Source: a virus
Length of the DNA stretch: 32,114 nucleotides
Strand: one strand, 5' to 3'
IMG/VR virus record: IMGVR_UViG_3300033182_000084
Coordinates: 1-32,114 of that record
The stretch's first letter is position 1. Each line of letters begins with the position of its first letter. The notes below the pieces were generated by a model that was given only the letters and a program-made list of their open reading frames with translations, searched no databases and was not told the DNA's origin. Both the position numbers and the translations under genes were made by a program. Positions 1 through 6,843 of this stretch are shown here, in pieces.

Positions 1-6
1 ATTACG

Positions 7-192
7 ATGGCTAAGAGGATCGTGGAGAAGCTACAGGAGCCGTCAGCGTCTATTTATAACATTACCTACGAATGTCCTGCGATGATGCCGCAGACGGTCT
101 TAGAGACCGTCAGAGAGTACATCATAATCGACGCAGAGATGGATCATCACTTTGAAACGTGCGATCTAGAGGTTGACTGTTTTAGGCCATAA
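7..192 (+). CDS. Small hypothetical protein at the left edge
   Basis: A 61-residue rightward ORF starting ATG-GCT only six bases from the window edge, so its ribosome-binding site cannot be judged and a start further upstream is possible. The protein is acidic, has a compact middle (TVLETVREYIIIDAEMDHHFE) and no signal peptide or membrane segment. I do not recognise the family. It converges on the leftward early block, with a hairpin between them. It is the only rightward gene left of the early block and may be the last gene of a late transcript if the genome is circular or permuted; that is inference. Confidence 0.5.
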   Translation: MAKRIVEKLQEPSASIYNITYECPAMMPQTVLETVREYIIIDAEMDHHFETCDLEVDCFRP

Positions 193-216
193 AAGAGGCC
201 CACACTAGGTGGGCCT
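188..216 (-). terminator. Rho-independent terminator of the leftward early block
   Basis: Perfect 8-bp stem AGGCCCAC (196-203) / GTGGGCCT (209-216) with a 5-base loop. On the minus strand the stem is followed by TCTTTTAT, a fair U-tract. On the plus strand only TT follows, so it should mainly stop leftward transcription arriving from the 244-462 gene. Confidence 0.6.
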
Positions 217-243
217 TAAGAAGGAGAGTGTCATGAAAGTAAG

Positions 244-462
244 TTAACCAAGCGAATTGAAAGCTTCGTAAACTCGCTCAACTTCATTATAACCATATTT
301 CTTTGCCAGTGTCAGCGCATCTGATGCCTTGTAGAACTTCCCATCAATAAACGCAAACAAAGGCTCTCCATCCTTTGTCTTGTCTATTGCTACAAGATAG
401 TAAGGCCCAAACTTAATGTGTTTGATCCTTTTGTTATGTTTTCTTAGATTAAAACTAACCAT
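244..462 (-). CDS. Small basic hypothetical protein
   Basis: 72 residues, basic N-terminus (NLRKHNKRIKHIKFG) followed by a beta-rich middle. No motif that I recognise. The ATG at 462 overlaps the stop of the XRE-like gene upstream (455) by eight bases, so it is translationally coupled and is the last gene of the leftward block before the hairpin at 196-216. Function unknown. Its position next to a regulator and its basic charge would allow nucleic-acid binding, but nothing in the sequence proves it. Confidence 0.65.
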   Translation of the reverse strand: MVSFNLRKHNKRIKHIKFGPYYLVAIDKTKDGEPLFAFIDGKFYKASDALTLAKKYGYNEVERVYEAFNSLG

Positions 463-772
463 ACATTCCAGCTACTAGATAAAACATCGCAAATATCGCC
501 GCGCATCCTAGCAACATTGCACCAATCCCAATCCAGCTAATTTTGCTAAAGAGTAAAGCATTGCGCTCAGGATCGAGATATATCTGATCTTGCTCAATCT
601 TGCCTGTATAAAACAACTGCTCAAGCTTTTGCTTGTTTATATCAGACGGCAAGTCAGAGCCAGTCTCCCAGTTGCTCACAGTCCGGCGACTAACGCCGAT
701 TATGACAGCAAGTTGTTGTTGGCTTAGTTTAAGCTTAATTCTGTGCGCTCGAATATTATCCGCAGATCTCAT
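455..772 (-). CDS. XRE-family HTH regulator with C-terminal membrane anchor
   Basis: 105 residues starting at the ATG at 772. The same frame stays open to a Met at 874, but the upstream nuclease gene ends at 777, so the short start five bases later fits better. Residues 3-40 form a Cro/CI-type helix-turn-helix: LKLSQQQLAVIIGVSRRTVSNWETG carries the usual Q..LA...GVS...VS.WE pattern. After a charged linker, residues about 79-101 are one strongly hydrophobic segment (SWIGIGAMLLGCAAIFAMFY), followed by only a few residues. The predicted product is thus a DNA-binding head on a single-span membrane tail, presumably with the head in the cytoplasm. Membrane-tethered XRE proteins exist in bacteria but are unusual in phage early regions. 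Target DNA is unknown. Confidence 0.83.
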   Translation of the reverse strand: MRSADNIRAHRIKLKLSQQQLAVIIGVSRRTVSNWETGSDLPSDINKQKLEQLFYTGKIEQDQIYLDPERNALLFSKISWIGIGAMLLGCAAIFAMFYLVAGMYG

Positions 773-776
773 TTTT

Positions 777-1193
777 TTAGTCAGGTTCTGTTCCACCGTA
801 GCTCTCCTTAATTCGCGTAATAAATTCCTCAACTTGTAATTTAGCATCGTCGAAGCCTCTGCCAATAATAACACTTTGGTTAATGGAATTCAGATAATTG
901 TGCCAATCCTTTTGCTCTGGTGAGATTCTACCGCCAGTTTCCTTCTTCATCTCAATCCAAAGATTCCAGACTGGAATAAAAAGATCTGGGACGCCGGAAA
1001 CTACGCCCTCGGCCTTGAGACGTCCGGCGGTGGCTATATTTCGTTGTCCGCCGTTTGGTATTGCAATAATCCTTACGCCTTCGTAACTTTTCCGAAACCA
1101 ACTTACAAACTCTCGTTGCTCAATGTGTTCACTTCTCCCAGTTTTTATCGATGATTTTGTAGTATTTGCCCTCTTTCTTGTAAAAGACTTCAT
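777..1193 (-). CDS. VRR-NUC domain nuclease
   Basis: 138 residues with the phage-type VRR-NUC signature of the PD-(D/E)XK superfamily: E26 in the first helix (IEQREFVSWF), then IPNGGQRN near 45-52, GVPDLFIP with the catalytic Asp at 70, and IEMKK with E81 and K83. These proteins are stand-alone nucleases in phages and often sit beside an SF2 helicase, as here. The ATG at 1193 makes a 65-base overlap with the helicase end (1129). No ATG, GTG or TTG in this frame lies between 1193 and the domain, so the long overlap is probably real unless an unusual codon such as the ATT near residue 24 is used. A role in recombination or degradation of host or branched DNA is inference from the family. Confidence 0.87.
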   Translation of the reverse strand: MKSFTRKRANTTKSSIKTGRSEHIEQREFVSWFRKSYEGVRIIAIPNGGQRNIATAGRLKAEGVVSGVPDLFIPVWNLWIEMKKETGGRISPEQKDWHNYLNSINQSVIIGRGFDDAKLQVEEFITRIKESYGGTEPD

Positions 1194-2724
1194 CCGGCGG
1201 CTTTCCTTTATTCATGATGTAGCAGATATCCTCTAAATTGGCTGTCTGCAAAAATTTAAAATCAATTTTTGAGTTAGCGGCTATTTCTGCTAATTTTACA
1301 GTTGCCTTGTTCCCAGCGTATCCGCCATGATTTATCGGTAAGTATTCGGCAATGACTGGATCACTCAGTAGTTTAGAATAGTATTGGACTTTAATCATAT
1401 TCTTGCCACTAGCACGAGACGTATGCTTTGACCAGTACCAACTATGCACTGCGTATCCATTGTTTAAATTGCCCATTATATCGACGTCACACAGCCGCAT
1501 TCGTTTCTCTTTCGGCGCTGGGAACTCATATCCGCAGTCTGGGCATTCTTTTACGGCTGGCGCGACTAAGCTGTCGCACTCTGGGCATACCTTTACTGGC
1601 GCTTCTCCAGTTCCGCTCCCAGCCCTGTTTGGCGGTTGCACGTTTGTAATCGGGCCGTGCATCTGCACGATCCCAGCAAAATCTAAAACCAAGCAATGAT
1701 CTGTGTGGCTTTTGATTCTCATGCCGCGTCCAGCCATCTGCACATACAGCCCAGCAGACATTGTGGGCCTCAGCATGGCGATCAAATCGATGTCTGGATA
1801 GTCGAAGCCAGTGGTGAGCACATTGGCGTTTGTGAGCGCCTTGAGTTCGCCAGACTTAAACTTATTGATAATCTCTTCGCGGTACTTCTTTGGCGTGTCT
1901 CCGGTGATGCACTCAGCCGGAATGCCGTGCTCAATTAGCAAGTCTTTAATCGCTTCAGCGTGTTTTACGCCAGCGCAGAAAAACAGCCACGACTTGCGAT
2001 CGCCAGCAAGTTTAATGACTTCGCGCACAACGCCTTCGTTAGTGTGCATCTTGTTGACCGCTTCTTGGAGTTCTTTCTCAATGAACTCGCCGCCGCGTTT
2101 ATGTACGCCTTTGACGCTAAGTTTCGTTCCGGTCAGTTTCGACCGCAGTGGCGCAAGATATCCATCTTGAACTAGCGCCTCGATGCTGGTCGGCTCAATG
2201 ATGTCATCGAATATCCCGGGCTTATCTGTGATCATGCCGTGGCCTAGTCGGTACGGCGTCGCCGTCAGTCCGATCACGCGCATTGCCGGATTGATGATCT
2301 TGAGCGCGTCGATTAGTTTGCGGTAACTGGTGTCAGTGTTGGTCGATATCAAATGCGCTTCGTCCACGATCATCAGGTCGATGTGTCCTATTTCGTGGGC
2401 CTTCTTTCTGATAGACTGAATGCCAGCAAACGTGACTTGCTGATGGGCCTCTTTACGCCCGATTCCAGCAGAGTAAATGCCGAGCGGCGCTTCAGGCCAA
2501 TGAAGCAACATTTTTTCAGCGTTCTGCTCGATCAGTTCTTTAACGTGCGTGACCATTAACACACGAGTCTCAGGCCAGTTGGTTATCGCGTCCTTGCAGA
2601 TTGCCGCGACAATATGAGATTTGCCGCTCCCGGTCGGTAGCACGATGCATGGATTGCCATACTCGTGCGCCCTAAACCAGTCATACAGTTTTTCGATTGC
2701 AAGTTTTTGGTACTTACGAAGCAT
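1129..2724 (-). CDS. SF2 DEAH-box DNA helicase with zinc ribbon
   Basis: 531 residues. Walker A is PTGSGKS (30-36), Walker B/motif II VDEAH (120-124), motif III GLTATPYR (152-159), and motif VI QMAGRGMR (329-336), the order and spacing of a RecQ/Ssl2/type III restriction-like superfamily 2 helicase. Behind the second RecA fold, C380, C383, C394 and C397 (CPEC...CPDC) form a zinc ribbon, followed by an uncharacterised C-terminal domain of about 130 residues. It is an ATP-driven DNA translocase or helicase, probably for replication or recombination. It overlaps its neighbours on both sides (2714 and 1193), so helicase and nuclease are likely made together. The start at 2724 has only a weak ribosome-binding site, consistent with coupling to the preceding gene. 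Confidence 0.93.
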   Translation of the reverse strand: MLRKYQKLAIEKLYDWFRAHEYGNPCIVLPTGSGKSHIVAAICKDAITNWPETRVLMVTHVKELIEQNAEKMLLHWPEAPLGIYSAGIGRKEAHQQVTFAGIQSIRKKAHEIGHIDLMIVDEAHLISTNTDTSYRKLIDALKIINPAMRVIGLTATPYRLGHGMITDKPGIFDDIIEPTSIEALVQDGYLAPLRSKLTGTKLSVKGVHKRGGEFIEKELQEAVNKMHTNEGVVREVIKLAGDRKSWLFFCAGVKHAEAIKDLLIEHGIPAECITGDTPKKYREEIINKFKSGELKALTNANVLTTGFDYPDIDLIAMLRPTMSAGLYVQMAGRGMRIKSHTDHCLVLDFAGIVQMHGPITNVQPPNRAGSGTGEAPVKVCPECDSLVAPAVKECPDCGYEFPAPKEKRMRLCDVDIMGNLNNGYAVHSWYWSKHTSRASGKNMIKVQYYSKLLSDPVIAEYLPINHGGYAGNKATVKLAEIAANSKIDFKFLQTANLEDICYIMNKGKPPDEVFYKKEGKYYKIIDKNWEK

Positions 2725-2992
2725 CTATCTTTTCTAATTCATTCGCCACCAACTTTGCGTATCCGCTGATGTCATGCCAAGTGTCGTGCAAGTAATAGTT
2801 GCCGCACAAAACTCTCGCCAACTTGTTACAGATCATGTCGAGACTTTCTTGCATCGGCGGTGGCATCGTTCGGTAATTAGGCGCATCGCGCACGATCTTC
2901 TTTAGACTCTGGCTTGTCTTGCTTACATATGTGTACTTGCCATATTGCCCGTGACGCTCCGCTAGTGTTGCTTCAATGGTTTTCATAGTCAT
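2714..2992 (-). CDS. DUF6378-like small phage protein
   Basis: 92 residues. The pattern ERHGQYGKY near the start, MPPPMQESLDMICNKLARVL in the middle and DTWHDISGYAKL near the end matches the small phage family I know as DUF6378, often compared with MazG-like helical proteins; no catalytic role has been established that I can rely on. ATG at 2992 overlaps the TGA of the upstream nuclease gene (2989) in an ATGA arrangement, and a second in-frame Met lies two codons on. The end overlaps the helicase start by eleven bases. The co-expressed position among replication genes suggests nucleotide or DNA metabolism, by inference only. Confidence 0.75.
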   Translation of the reverse strand: MTMKTIEATLAERHGQYGKYTYVSKTSQSLKKIVRDAPNYRTMPPPMQESLDMICNKLARVLCGNYYLHDTWHDISGYAKLVANELEKIDAS

Positions 2993-3999
2993 CCTGTTAT
3001 CTTGCCTCCAAAGTTAAAACGTAGATCTTTAACAAAATCATCTGGATTCAAACACGCATCCAGATTGCTCACCAACTCAATGCTTTTAAACACGTTCGCG
3101 TCGCCTTCGCCATTGCGAATAAACTGCCCCTCGATCTCGTACACTGCCTCAGTTGGCGTATCGCTTTCAACTCTGGGCCAAGGCACAACGTCAGGATGCA
3201 AGACGTGTGAGTCGCATCCTTTGCGCTGGAAATCCTCTGGGATCTCTTCAGCGTCGAATCTCGTACAGTCCCACGTTCCGTCGGGCTGTGGTGACGAGTG
3301 AGCGCACGTTCGACAGTTGATCTGTTTTGTCGGCTGGCCCTCGTGACATATGTGCTTCGCTGGGCAAGTCTTGCACATAAACCATGTTGGATCTTTAGAT
3401 ATTCTTGGCGGCGCCTCATTAGCCGTCGTGATAAACTCGCCCTTGCGCAACAATTGATCCGCCAACTCTTCGTCAAACTCAACGATTTCTGTGTACATCT
3501 CGTCGTTGTCTTTGCATACGGCAACGTACAGCGCTTTTGGAATCTCTTTGCCCTTCATGTAGATTTGCATCTGCGCGTAATGCATTGGCTTGGATTCCTT
3601 GACGCCCTTTCGCGCAACCAAATCAAAAGATCTTTTATTGTGCGTCTTGAACTCGGCAATAAACTTTTTGTCAGTGTGCCCGGGAACGCCCTTCACGATG
3701 ATCCCGTCAACACTGCCGCTAATGTGTGTGCCAAAGTCTACTTTGGCTTGGTTGTTACCGACTTCGCGTATGTCGATTCCTATCGCTCGCAAGTCGGCAA
3801 CAATGACTCGTTCTTCTAGTTGCCCTCGACGAAACAGTCGCCGCATACGTCCAGAAAAATGTTCTTTGAATGTCCATCTGAACATATACCAGAGATAACG
3901 CTCGCACTTGTGACCAAGTATTGATCCGCCCATGTGTCCACGTTGCGTATCTGTTGTCTCTTGGTGGTACTTATCAATTAACTCAACTATTTTGCTCAT
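2989..3999 (-). CDS. PD-(D/E)XK exonuclease, Cas4/RecB-like, with extra cysteine cluster
   Basis: 336 residues. The nuclease core shows D98 (GSVDGII), E116 and K118 (AEFKT), and Q143 in the YAQMQIY helix, the RecB motif III pattern. C32 (KCERYLW) together with C209, C212 and C218 (CKTCPAKHIC) reproduces the one-plus-three cysteine layout that holds a 4Fe-4S cluster in Cas4 and AddB-type nucleases. A second set, C229, C232, C245 and C262, follows and looks like a separate zinc-binding module. Likely role: exonuclease making single-stranded ends for the Sak4/ssDNA-binding recombination pair encoded just upstream in the same block. It is not part of a CRISPR locus. The ATG at 3999 has an AAGGGC ribosome-binding site and shares one base with the preceding stop. 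Confidence 0.86.
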   Translation of the reverse strand: MSKIVELIDKYHQETTDTQRGHMGGSILGHKCERYLWYMFRWTFKEHFSGRMRRLFRRGQLEERVIVADLRAIGIDIREVGNNQAKVDFGTHISGSVDGIIVKGVPGHTDKKFIAEFKTHNKRSFDLVARKGVKESKPMHYAQMQIYMKGKEIPKALYVAVCKDNDEMYTEIVEFDEELADQLLRKGEFITTANEAPPRISKDPTWFMCKTCPAKHICHEGQPTKQINCRTCAHSSPQPDGTWDCTRFDAEEIPEDFQRKGCDSHVLHPDVVPWPRVESDTPTEAVYEIEGQFIRNGEGDANVFKSIELVSNLDACLNPDDFVKDLRFNFGGKITG

Positions 4000-4232
4000 T
4001 AAAGCCCTTTTATTTTGCGTAGGAATTTATCAAAATGCAAACTCGGTTTTTCGCCATTCCTTTTCATTTTTAAATAAAAGGCATATTCTATTTTCCCCAT
4101 CACTTTTTTAACCTCATTTTTTTGGTTTTTGGAAAATAGATAATTTAATTTAGATGCTCCATTAAAAGCTAATTCATCGAGCACACCAAGCTCTGAATCC
4201 GTTAGCTCTATTACATTAGTTTTATCGCTCAT
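3999..4232 (-). CDS. Small AT-rich hypothetical protein
   Basis: 77 residues, lysine-rich C-terminal half, no recognised motif. The gene is visibly more AT-rich than its neighbours. Its AAAGG ribosome-binding site lies inside the U-tract of the terminator that follows the ssDNA-binding gene, so only transcripts that read through (or start inside) can express it. Its stop TAA shares a base with the ATG of the nuclease at 3999. Function unknown. Confidence 0.6.
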   Translation of the reverse strand: MSDKTNVIELTDSELGVLDELAFNGASKLNYLFSKNQKNEVKKVMGKIEYAFYLKMKRNGEKPSLHFDKFLRKIKGL

Positions 4233-4243
4233 AAAAAACCTTT

Positions 4244-4266
4244 AAAAAAAGAGGGCCAAAGCCCTC
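4244..4266 (-). terminator. Internal rho-independent terminator after the ssDNA-binding gene
   Basis: Perfect stem GAGGGC (4251-4256) / GCCCTC (4261-4266) with loop CAAA. On the minus strand the stem runs straight into seven T and then a second T run. It lies three bases beyond the stop codon of the DUF669 gene, so it should reduce leftward transcription into the nuclease-helicase half of the block. Confidence 0.75.
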
Positions 4267-4269
4267 TTG

Positions 4270-4737
4270 TTATTTTGCCCAAGGCGCGTTTGAATTTGCT
4301 TCTTTAGGTTTTGCGGTTGGTGGTTGAGCGCCACCAGAGATTGGTTTCCAATCTCGTACATCATTCGATGCCGCGTACTGCTCAGTCGCCGGACGGACAG
4401 TGACTTTAACTTTCAAGTCCATTCCGACCAACTCGTCAGTGTCTGACGGCAACGCCGACATACCGCCAGCTAGTGCAATCTGGCTCAACTGCCTTCGACC
4501 AATTGCTTCAGCCGCCGCGTTAGGATTGTTGATGGTTACGTTTCCAAACACTACACGCCCAGCGTATTCATTTCCGGTAATGTCATATCGTACCGAAATA
4601 TAACGCCCATTCCCAGCCTTAGTAGTCTTGAGTTCGGCGCCCATGATGCGAGCGTCGTACCAGCCGTCAGGCACTGGCGTGTACTCTCGTGGTTCGTCGT
4701 CTAATACTAAATCGTGATTGTCAAACTCTAGATCCAT
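4270..4737 (-). CDS. DUF669-family ssDNA-binding protein
   Basis: 155 residues. The start VPDGWYDARIMGAELKTTKAG, the middle NPNAAAEAIGRRQLSQIALA and the strand LVGMDLKVKVTVRP match the phage DUF669 family, thought to act as single-stranded-DNA-binding partner of phage recombinases. The last 25 residues are low-complexity and Pro/Ala/Lys-rich, ending NAPWAK, like the flexible tails of SSB proteins. ATG at 4737 has a GGAGA ribosome-binding site and follows the upstream stop by one base. The conserved order Sak4, small protein, DUF669 supports a recombination role. The gene is closed by the terminator at 4244-4266. Confidence 0.85.
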   Translation of the reverse strand: MDLEFDNHDLVLDDEPREYTPVPDGWYDARIMGAELKTTKAGNGRYISVRYDITGNEYAGRVVFGNVTINNPNAAAEAIGRRQLSQIALAGGMSALPSDTDELVGMDLKVKVTVRPATEQYAASNDVRDWKPISGGAQPPTAKPKEANSNAPWAK

Positions 4738-4738
4738 A

Positions 4739-5140
4739 TTACTCTCCTATGTCTTCGTTAATAATTTGAAAAGATGGTCTGCTAGGCACAGTGGTGACTG
4801 CGTCTAACAGTTTCTCGGTGATGCTAGTGTCAGTCTTTTTCCAAACTGACAGATTGATTTCCGGCTTCCACCGGAAAAGAACTGGCAAGTAATCAGATAG
4901 ACCAGCTTCAGCCGCAATATCTTGTAACTTATCTGAGTCAACCTTTCGATTGAGCCGAGTCGTCACTTTGATTTTGATATCTTCGATTGTCTTGGTCGTC
5001 GTTGAGTCAACCATGTCGTCGATTCCCATCATCTCGCGCATTGCATCCTCGATCTCACGGCGCTCGACAATTGCAGCCTTCTCATTGACTTTGGCGTTGA
5101 TCCAAGCCGTGCTCAATCCTTTCAGAGTCTTTGGCAACAT
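4739..5140 (-). CDS. Small recombination-block protein between Sak4 and DUF669
   Basis: 133 residues from the ATG at 5140. The frame stays open to 5197, but that part overlaps Sak4, whose stop is at 5142, so the start two bases after it is chosen. Residues 1-50 are helical and charged; then come beta-like segments (IKIKVTTRLNRKVD), KLQDIAAEAGL and the Trp-containing FRWKPEINLSVWK. Proteins with this layout commonly sit between the Sak4-type ATPase and DUF669 in other phages, but I cannot name an established function. It probably works with the recombinase pair, judging only from gene order. Confidence 0.78.
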   Translation of the reverse strand: MLPKTLKGLSTAWINAKVNEKAAIVERREIEDAMREMMGIDDMVDSTTTKTIEDIKIKVTTRLNRKVDSDKLQDIAAEAGLSDYLPVLFRWKPEINLSVWKKTDTSITEKLLDAVTTVPSRPSFQIINEDIGE

Positions 5141-5141
5141 A

Positions 5142-5804
5142 TCAGCCTCCGATCTTCGTGATGAGTTTGGCGAGGTCAGGCTCTTCCCATTCCTCAAGCT
5201 TGCCGGAACGATCCTTGGCTTGCCACGACGAGTCTGCGTGGCATTTCAAGCCGCGCCATCCGTTACCTTCCGAGTCCTTCTCAATCCGCAATGCCAACAC
5301 TTCGTCAAAGAAGTACGGTAGTTGCTGACCAGTCTTGTTTCCGGGCATCGACGGCGCGTAGAGTATCCGCCCCATCTCGTCTTGCATTTTCTCCAGCTTC
5401 GCTGTCATCAGAACGTGCATTGGCAGATCGCGAAACGCGCGGATCAAGTCCGTCATCTGTTCTTGCATCGCGCCGTAAGCTTGGCGTGGATCTTTTGCTT
5501 GTTTCTTTTCAAAGTTCAAAACGACTTCAGCGATTTCAGAGATGCTGTCTATCGCAACTGATGAATAATCTTTTGAGTTCTGCATCAACCACGAATAAAC
5601 TTCTTTTAGATCGCTCATGTTGCCGATCTCAATGAACGGTAGATCAGCGTCACGAATACTCAGCAAGCCGCCCTCCGCCGACAGAATTATCGGATTCGGT
5701 AACGTCGTGATGAGCGTGGTCTTACCAGCGCCAGCTTGTCCGTACACAAGAACCTTAACGCCTGTTGCCGCAATAGCGGACGTACTATTTAGTTTTATAG
5801 CCAT
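5142..5804 (-). CDS. Sak4-type RecA-like phage recombination ATPase
   Basis: 220 residues, the usual size for Sak4. Walker A is GQAGAGKT (22-29) and Walker B SVAIDSISE (82-90); LMTAKLEKMQDE and APSMPGNKTGQQLPYFFDEV match the conserved middle of the phage AAA_24/Sak4 family. These proteins are small Rad51/RecA-like annealing ATPases that depend on a phage ssDNA-binding protein, and a DUF669 gene lies two genes downstream. ATG at 5804 has a strong GGAGG site four bases away. About 50 non-coding bases separate it from the 5856-6146 gene upstream. A role in homologous recombination and genome concatemer formation is established for the family and inferred here. Confidence 0.88.
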   Translation of the reverse strand: MAIKLNSTSAIAATGVKVLVYGQAGAGKTTLITTLPNPIILSAEGGLLSIRDADLPFIEIGNMSDLKEVYSWLMQNSKDYSSVAIDSISEIAEVVLNFEKKQAKDPRQAYGAMQEQMTDLIRAFRDLPMHVLMTAKLEKMQDEMGRILYAPSMPGNKTGQQLPYFFDEVLALRIEKDSEGNGWRGLKCHADSSWQAKDRSGKLEEWEEPDLAKLITKIGG

Positions 5805-5855
5805 ATGGCCTCCGTTAAACGGCGGTCGGGGAATCCCATTCGCCAGTTGTTTATT

Positions 5856-6146
5856 TTAGCAAAGTTTTTTTGGTAATGGTGCGTATAAATCAGACTGAAT
5901 TAACATTTCAGCGTAATCGTTAAATGCTTCTTCGCGTTCGGCCTTGTTGGTCATGTCAGTATACGGAAAGAAATTTTCAACCGACTCGGCGATTGAAGTA
6001 ACTCCATTTTCTTCAATGACGTACAGTCCGGCCTCTGGGAAGTAATGATCACGCGCACTCATGTTTCGCTCGTTTCCATTCACCAACACGAGCGTTACAA
6101 GCGTCGTGGAGTCTGGTCTGCTCGATACAAACTTTTTTATCTTCAT
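5856..6146 (-). CDS. Small hypothetical early protein
   Basis: 96 residues starting at the ATG at 6146 with an AAAGG site eight bases upstream. Strand-rich N-terminal half (TTLVTLVLVNGNERNMSA, DHYFPEAGLYVIEENG), then a helical acidic half (KAEREEAFNDYAEML). No known motif. Its first 98 bases are shared, in another frame, with the small membrane-protein ORF 6049-6258. This frame looks the better protein in the shared part. Function unknown. Confidence 0.65.
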   Translation of the reverse strand: MKIKKFVSSRPDSTTLVTLVLVNGNERNMSARDHYFPEAGLYVIEENGVTSIAESVENFFPYTDMTNKAEREEAFNDYAEMLIQSDLYAPLPKKLC

Positions 6147-6258
6147 GTCGTTGCCTTTCTTCCCATTCTAGCGCAACGATGTATGACAGCATGATGACGA
6201 CCAAACCTCCAATAAGAAAATACATCACGTCAATAAATCGTTCTAAAAGTTTAAGCAT
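6049..6258 (-). CDS. Small single-span membrane protein, overlaps next gene
   Basis: 69 residues from the ATG at 6258, with GGGAG eight bases upstream and an eight-base overlap with the end of the 6251 gene. Residues 10-30 are a hydrophobic span (VMYFLIGGLVVIMLSYIVAL), followed by a charged tail with three cysteines. The frame is open further upstream, but that part reads poorly and is a shadow of the upstream gene. The last 98 bases overlap the 5856-6146 gene out of frame. It could be a small inner-membrane early protein; I see no lipobox, so Rz/Rz1 spanins are not supported. Confidence 0.5.
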   Translation of the reverse strand: MLKLLERFIDVMYFLIGGLVVIMLSYIVALEWEERQRHEDKKVCIEQTRLHDACNARVGEWKRAKHECA

Positions 6259-6523
6259 CCCATTTCTCCCATTTTTCGACCATGATCGGCTCAACAATAT
6301 CGCAAAAGATCTTGGCCTCTTTATGCATTTCGTATTCGTAAGTCTCGACGGCAGCAGTCTCGATCTCAGCGAAGTATCCGGCATACTCGAGCACTTGAGG
6401 TAGATTCTTATCATCCCGGAAGATGTAACAGAACTTGCCCTCGACCTTTAGGATCTCTGGGATCTCGTGATCGCGGTCAGCTGCCATCGCGAGGAACAAT
6501 GTGTTTACTTTAATTACTACCAC
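6251..6523 (-). CDS. Small hypothetical acidic protein (GTG start)
   Basis: 90 residues using the GTG at 6523, which has an excellent AGGAG site (within 6531-6538) seven to eight bases away. The frame is open to a TTG at 6547 inside the upstream gene, but that codon has no ribosome-binding site. The N-terminus is strand-like (VVVIKVNTLFLAMAADRD), then YIFRDDKNLPQVLEYAGYFA and an acidic helical end. Family not recognised. It overlaps its neighbours on both sides, as expected in a coupled early cluster. Confidence 0.68.
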   Translation of the reverse strand: MVVIKVNTLFLAMAADRDHEIPEILKVEGKFCYIFRDDKNLPQVLEYAGYFAEIETAAVETYEYEMHKEAKIFCDIVEPIMVEKWEKWDA

Positions 6524-6698
6524 GTTTATCTCCTCTCCTAATATCAATGCAAGACTTACACATCCATCTAGAATTATTGGTCTTGAACTTGCCGCCCTCG
6601 AGCGGTCTGTATTTGCTGCAATAGGCGCAATGTCGCTCCCCGGTATATTGAGCGACGGCCTCGCGCATTTGATTTATTTTTAGTCTTTGGTCTGGCAA
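6510..6698 (-). CDS. Small zinc-finger protein (TTG start)
   Basis: 62 residues from the TTG at 6698, placed six bases after a perfect AAGGAG (6705-6710). The in-frame TTG at 6713 would put the start upstream of that site. Two CxxC pairs (HCAYC and MCKSC), about 20 residues apart, with ARG/LYS-rich flanks, form a probable zinc ribbon. The N-terminal KINQMREAVAQY is helical. The role could be nucleic-acid or protein binding; no closer family is recognised. Its 5' part is shared out of frame with the end of ORF 6574-6843. Confidence 0.68.
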   Translation of the reverse strand: MPDQRLKINQMREAVAQYTGERHCAYCSKYRPLEGGKFKTNNSRWMCKSCIDIRRGDKRGSN

Positions 6699-6843
6699 TG
6701 TTTTCTCCTTCAAGTTTTACTGAGTTTATTTTCCAATTGTCGCCATGCAAATTTTCATAGCAGGCTTCGTCATAATGCATTTTTGCGGAGGCGTGGTCAA
6801 CGTACTCGCCGACCACATATCCGTTGACTATGACCTTAAACAC
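6574..6843 (-). CDS. Small hypothetical protein with run-on C-terminus
   Basis: 89 residues from a GTG at 6843, which overlaps the TAA of the coiled-coil gene (6836) but has no clear ribosome-binding site, so coupling is assumed. The first 55 residues read as a real protein (FKVIVNGYVVGEYVDHASAK, YDEACYENLHGDNWKINSV). After about residue 57 the frame enters the zinc-finger gene and becomes Arg/Gln-rich, which looks like run-on after loss of an earlier stop. The real product may therefore be functional only in its N-terminal half. Family unknown. Confidence 0.5.
   Translation of the reverse strand: MFKVIVNGYVVGEYVDHASAKMHYDEACYENLHGDNWKINSVKLEGENIARPKTKNKSNARGRRSIYRGATLRLLQQIQTARGRQVQDQ

Noticed and set aside
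233-247. AAGGAG followed by ATG and four sense codons (MKVS) on the plus strand
   Set aside because: Too short to be a gene; it overlaps the end of the leftward 244-462 gene. It could be the leftover start of a lost gene but nothing downstream in frame supports this.
455-874. Longer start of the XRE gene at 874
   Set aside because: The extra 34 residues lie wholly inside the VRR-NUC gene and precede the HTH without a ribosome-binding site; the ATG at 772 fits the operon spacing.
2989-3999. CRISPR adaptation protein Cas4
   Set aside because: The cysteine and nuclease motifs are Cas4-like, but there is no array and no cas1 or cas2, and the context is phage recombination.
6049-6258. Spanin pair (Rz/Rz1) from the overlapping small genes
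   Set aside because: The partner frame 5856-6146 has no lipoprotein signal, and the genes lie in the early leftward block, not next to a holin or endolysin.
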